DNA of 64,000 nt from Fulvitalea axinellae (GTDB lineage Bacteria > Bacteroidota > Bacteroidia > Cytophagales > Cyclobacteriaceae), in assembly GCF_036492835.1 (NCBI RefSeq), contig NZ_AP025314.1, forward strand, positions 744,001 to 808,000, written 5' to 3'. The notes under the pieces were generated by a model that saw only the letters and a list, made by a program, of their open reading frames with translations, did no database searches and was not told where the DNA came from. Shown here in pieces: positions 62,001-64,000 of the stretch. How positions within the stretch are numbered: the first letter of the stretch is position 1; each line of letters begins with the position of its first letter. A program made the translations under genes and the position numbers.

Positions 62001-62492
62001 CCCCTCAAAGTCAGTGGCCGTACCTGTGGTAGTGCCTTTTATGATGATATTGACACCGGGCAGGCCTTCGCCACTTTCGTCAGTGACCGTTCCTGACACT
62101 TCCGTTTTTTGTGTCTGCACGTTTTCGGTAGGCTCTGTGGCGGTTTTGGCGGGCTTCTTCCGGCCAAATACCACTATTTGGTCCCCGACGATTTTGTAAT
62201 CGAGGGAATGCTTTTTAAGCAGGTCTTTGAGCGTTTTTTCCAAAGCGAAGGTTCCCTGTAGGCTTACGCGTTCGCGCAGTTCCACGTCGGCGTTGCGGAA
62301 AAGGATCCGTAATCCGGATTGCTTGCCGATTTCTTTGAGTACGGCTTCGAGCTTTTCGTTTTGGCAATTGAGCTTTATTTCCTGATCGAGCCCGGCCAAT
62401 GCGGGAGCGGAAAACAGCCAGAGTAAAAAAAACGGCAATAGAATTCCGCGCTTAGGCCACCTTGGCAAAGCGTTTTGTAAAAAAAAATTCAT
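59049..62492 (-). CDS. SusC/RagA TonB-dependent outer-membrane transporter with STN domain
   Basis: 1,147 residues from the Met at 62490-62492 (MNFFLQNALPRWPKRGILLP, a signal peptide; an upstream Met at 62531 adds 13 residues). Mature order: STN secretin/TonB short domain (about 35-105, KLNCQNEKLEAVLKEIGKQS), carboxypeptidase-regulatory-like domain (130-200, VTDESGEGLPGVNIIIKG), plug (VVVGYGEVKKSSLTGAVA), then a large barrel ending FGLEVRF-type (YTLGLEVRF). It imports glycan oligosaccharides with SusD. The STN domain indicates a transducer that signals to the FecR anti-sigma factor encoded upstream. Confidence 0.96.
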   Translation of the reverse strand: MNFFLQNALPRWPKRGILLPFFLLWLFSAPALAGLDQEIKLNCQNEKLEAVLKEIGKQSGLRILFRNADVELRERVSLQGTFALEKTLKDLLKKHSLDYKIVGDQIVVFGRKKPAKTATEPTENVQTQKTEVSGTVTDESGEGLPGVNIIIKGTTTGTATDFEGRYTLVVDKSAVLQFSAVGFKAQEIMVGNQTRIDIMLAPNLAELEEVVVVGYGEVKKSSLTGAVASLDTEVLESRPVTTVNSALQGAIPGLTITRNGGQPGREGFSLQLRDFSSVNGGSSPLVLIDGLPGSLDLLNPDDIQSMSVLKDAAAAIYGSRAAGGVILITTKTGEKGKPTIEFKSNLTVKTPQGMYDQPTMMEYIEMHREAQSNAGEALWFPDDIYQKFLDGTGVDGVDEWFQDKGKNNPRYYFYGETDWEDELFNNSYIRNNSLSLSGGGDKSKYRVSLGHIKDEGFFSIGNNVMERYNLKLNYSYNVTDWLDVDAIVAFERREIDETDESPLQQYQRLNLMAPTHIADGSQYYTWGGFTNPLQLLDEGARRYDNLTRLRTNFKATVKLAKGLKAVGQIGYNHSFDDYKIERPTFERYHWNGAVTAKVNNPNRVEFSNYKGLYKNLTGFLNYTRTLGENHNFGLTAGYSYEESSNNRVNAWRKDLISNDLFALPLGNSEEQFNSQSGSKWGIESYFGRFNYDFAGRYLIEANFRRDRSSKFHPDVRDGFFPGVSLGWAVSEEGFMQNVPVLDFLKLRASYGETGNQSIANAYSYIQTIDIGKQYPFGSGSKTARATLGGLPSVEGTWETMLTRNFGVDFALLDSRLKGSFDYYRKENENMLINVVFPQTLGASAPKVNEGTLEVKGWELSLSWRDKIGGFQYFVTGALSDSQNELTHLGGKDTYNAGLVGTREGYPINSYFGYDYMGPIKTEEELAEFKAMSGVQQNIQLGDSRYRDVDGNGRIDPYGDEDEDGDLIYLGNTSPRYNYSVNMGGSFRNFDIALFFQGVGKKTTYLGGQFGAPYQGGAKWYKPNAMYHNTTYQPAEMDGNGNVVKEAREGEYPRLSTNKGIVGWNWRASRLRALDGAYLRLKNVTVGYTFPKHLTERLRINRLRVFANGTDLLTFHNMKGGYDPEQPPGSALSYPFAKTYTLGLEVRF

Positions 62493-62688
62493 AGTTTTAG
62501 ATGGATTTGAAAATGGAAAATCAAATTTCAAAAATCGAAAGGCGGACCGTGAATCTGTCTTTCAGTGTTTACGGTCAATAGTCGGCGTTTTACATAGGCG
62601 TATTTTTTAAAGTGTTCGACATCGGTTTCCCCTTGGGTATTCTTAGCCTTAAAGGCATCGGGCGGAGCCCAACGTTAGCAACAGTTCT

Positions 62689-63831
62689 TTACTTGCCTTT
62701 TGGCGCGGTGATAACGATAGTGCCGTTCTGGAATTCGAATTCGAAGTCTCCGGCCATTTTTAGCCTTGAAAAGGCCTCCGTGGCCGATTCGTTTATAAAA
62801 TCCCCGCTAAAGCGTTCGGTGCGCAGAGCATCGTATCTGTTTATTACCTTAATGCCATACCAACGTTCCAAACGCTTGGCCAACAGCGAAAACGGTTCGT
62901 TTTGGAACACCAGCCTCCCGTCTTTCCAAGCCGTGAATATATCGGTGTCGTCCAAGGTCTCTTTCCGGGCTTTGTTGGCCTTTATGTCATAGTAAAGGCT
63001 CTGGGACGGACGGAGCTTTACGCCCTCCGGATAACCGAGTTTGGACACCCCCACGCTGCCTTCAACCAGCACCGTACGGACTCCCTGCATTTCGGGATAG
63101 TGCGTAACGTTGAATTGCGTGCCGTATACTTTTATTTCCAAGTCCGAGACCTTCACTAGGAAAGGCTTTTTCTTGTCTTTCGCCACCTCGAAACAGGCCT
63201 CCCCCTTTAGCTCCACGTTTCTGGATCCGGCGGGGAAGGCTTCGGGATAGCGGAGTTCGGTGTCTGAGTTTAGCCATACTTTAGTGCCGTCCGAAAGTAC
63301 CAGCGAGAAGCGTTTGCCTTTGGGTACTCTGACGGTGGTGTATTCCGCTTTGCGGGTAGAGCCGGAAGCGGGGCTGTATACCAATGGCGCGCCCGCTTTT
63401 TTGCTGGCCGTAGTGTGGCGTCCGGAAAATACGGCGGACGAGCTGTCGGCCAGCGTGGCAGATCTTCCGTCGGGAAACAGGATACTGATCTCGTCGGAAG
63501 CGGAGGCTACGGTTTTCTGGCCAATCTCGTGTCCGGTTGGCGTTCTGTTCAGAAAAAGAGCCAAGCCGGTAATGGCCAAGACCAGTAAGGAAGCCGCCCA
63601 ACCCAGCCTATAAATGCGGACGTTCTTCGCTTGTGCCCGTTTTATCCTGTTTTCCAGCACTTCCCAAGCCTTGTCCTCATCGGCTACGGTGTCGGCCAGT
63701 TTGTGCCCGGCTCGGAACGATTCTTTCCAAAGTTCCGCTACTTTGGCGGTTTCCTCGGGGCTTAGTCCGCTTTCTCCCCCTCTTTCGAGGCTACGGGCCA
63801 GCGCCCTGTCCATATCCTGCTTTTCCTGCAT
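62689..63831 (-). CDS. FecR-family anti-sigma factor
   Basis: 380 residues, one transmembrane helix (LGWAASLLVLAITGLALFLN, about 78-97) with a cytosolic N-terminal part that binds the ECF sigma factor and a periplasmic FecR beta-domain (FSLVLSDGTKVWLNSDTELRYP, TVLVEGSVGVSKLG) and DUF4974-like C-terminus (KRLERWYGIKVINRYDALR). It transmits the SusC-STN signal to the sigma factor. It lies between the sigma factor gene (upstream) and SusC. Confidence 0.95.
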   Translation of the reverse strand: MQEKQDMDRALARSLERGGESGLSPEETAKVAELWKESFRAGHKLADTVADEDKAWEVLENRIKRAQAKNVRIYRLGWAASLLVLAITGLALFLNRTPTGHEIGQKTVASASDEISILFPDGRSATLADSSSAVFSGRHTTASKKAGAPLVYSPASGSTRKAEYTTVRVPKGKRFSLVLSDGTKVWLNSDTELRYPEAFPAGSRNVELKGEACFEVAKDKKKPFLVKVSDLEIKVYGTQFNVTHYPEMQGVRTVLVEGSVGVSKLGYPEGVKLRPSQSLYYDIKANKARKETLDDTDIFTAWKDGRLVFQNEPFSLLAKRLERWYGIKVINRYDALRTERFSGDFINESATEAFSRLKMAGDFEFEFQNGTIVITAPKGK

Positions 63832-63897
63832 TTTCCCCTCCGTTTTTTGAATTGACGATTTGTGCGGGACTTACCCTGACAGCTCCGCGAAAAAAAA

Positions 63898-64000
63898 TTA
63901 TTTTTCTCCGTAATGGGTCCAGATATATAGGAGTACGATCAGGTATTCGGCCAGCTCCATACGTAGTTGCTTTAGGGCGCGGCCCATTTGGGTTTCCACC
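63898..64000 (-). CDS. ECF RNA polymerase sigma factor, C-terminal fragment at window edge
   Basis: Only the last 33 codons are inside the window; the rest lies to the right. The residues VETQMGRALKQLRMELAEYL match the end of region 4.2 of Bacteroidota ECF sigma factors, which bind the minus-35-type element. The position directly upstream of FecR and SusC identifies it as the cognate sigma factor of this glycan-uptake unit. Confidence 0.85.
   Translation of the reverse strand, partial: VETQMGRALKQLRMELAEYLIVLLYIWTHYGEK

Noticed and set aside
1..64000. tRNA or rRNA genes
   Set aside because: No cloverleaf-type stretches with the GTTCGA-type T-loop in proper context and no rRNA-like segments were found by eye; a tRNAscan run would be decisive.

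Overview
The window looks like a chromosomal segment of a member of the Bacteroidota, most probably a marine or free-living Cytophagales-type bacterium (inference). The support is a SusC/SusD pair behind a FecR anti-sigma factor and an ECF sigma factor, proteins with type IX secretion (T9SS) sorting domains, families seen mainly in this phylum (DUF6702, DUF6252-like, THUMP-like methyltransferase, GlmU-like protein), weak or absent Shine-Dalgarno sequences, and one perfect copy of the Bacteroidota promoter (TTG, 21 bases, TATATTTG). Base composition is mixed and the gene order shows no phage, plasmid or integrative element core.

Layout. 1-10 kb: end of a WG-repeat protein, a GH43-like lipoprotein, a small lipoprotein, a LigT-like 2H phosphoesterase, the DUF6702 / HupE-UreJ / M1 peptidase module, and a GlmU-like protein. 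10-20 kb: an FKBP-type isomerase, an NtrC-type regulator with its membrane histidine kinase, a CPBP protease, dusB, an EamA transporter, a Tat-exported GH63-like hydrolase, an Nfu-type Fe-S protein and an exported peroxiredoxin. 20-30 kb: a 1,123-residue HzsA-like cytochrome-type protein, a DUF1456 protein, a 42-bp minisatellite and a 1.6-thousand-residue TPR protein. 30-33 kb: rpsU, a xerC-type recombinase and hpf, then a two-domain lipoprotein. 33-38 kb: a large orphan protein with a predicted actin-fragmin-kinase/PI-kinase-like domain, a THUMP-like methyltransferase and asd. 38-48 kb: a giant lamin-tail-domain T9SS protein, hsp20, two GNAT acetyltransferases, a patatin and purM. 48-57 kb: accessory genes, namely an IS30-type HTH protein without a catalytic domain, a PD-(D/E)XK (Rpn-type) protein, two tandem outer-membrane barrels, a T9SS kelch-like protein, small membrane proteins and a membrane-anchored XRE regulator. 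57-64 kb: a minus-strand SusD, SusC (with STN domain), FecR, ECF sigma unit that runs off the right edge.

System-level reading. The right-end unit is a classical trans-envelope signalling glycan-uptake locus, but no degradative enzyme lies on its visible flank. The NtrC regulator and kinase overlap by 11 bases and form one two-component unit. rpsU, xerC and hpf combine two ribosome-associated proteins with a recombinase, and a long stem-loop ends at the xerC start codon.

The least explained items are the orphan kinase-like protein at 33.3-35.9 kb, the HzsA-like protein, the 21/42-bp minisatellite, and a dispersed intergenic heptanucleotide family (unit GTAMARR) found in five intergenic regions, twice as facing inverted arrays. 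No tRNA, rRNA, CRISPR array or complete insertion sequence was recognised.
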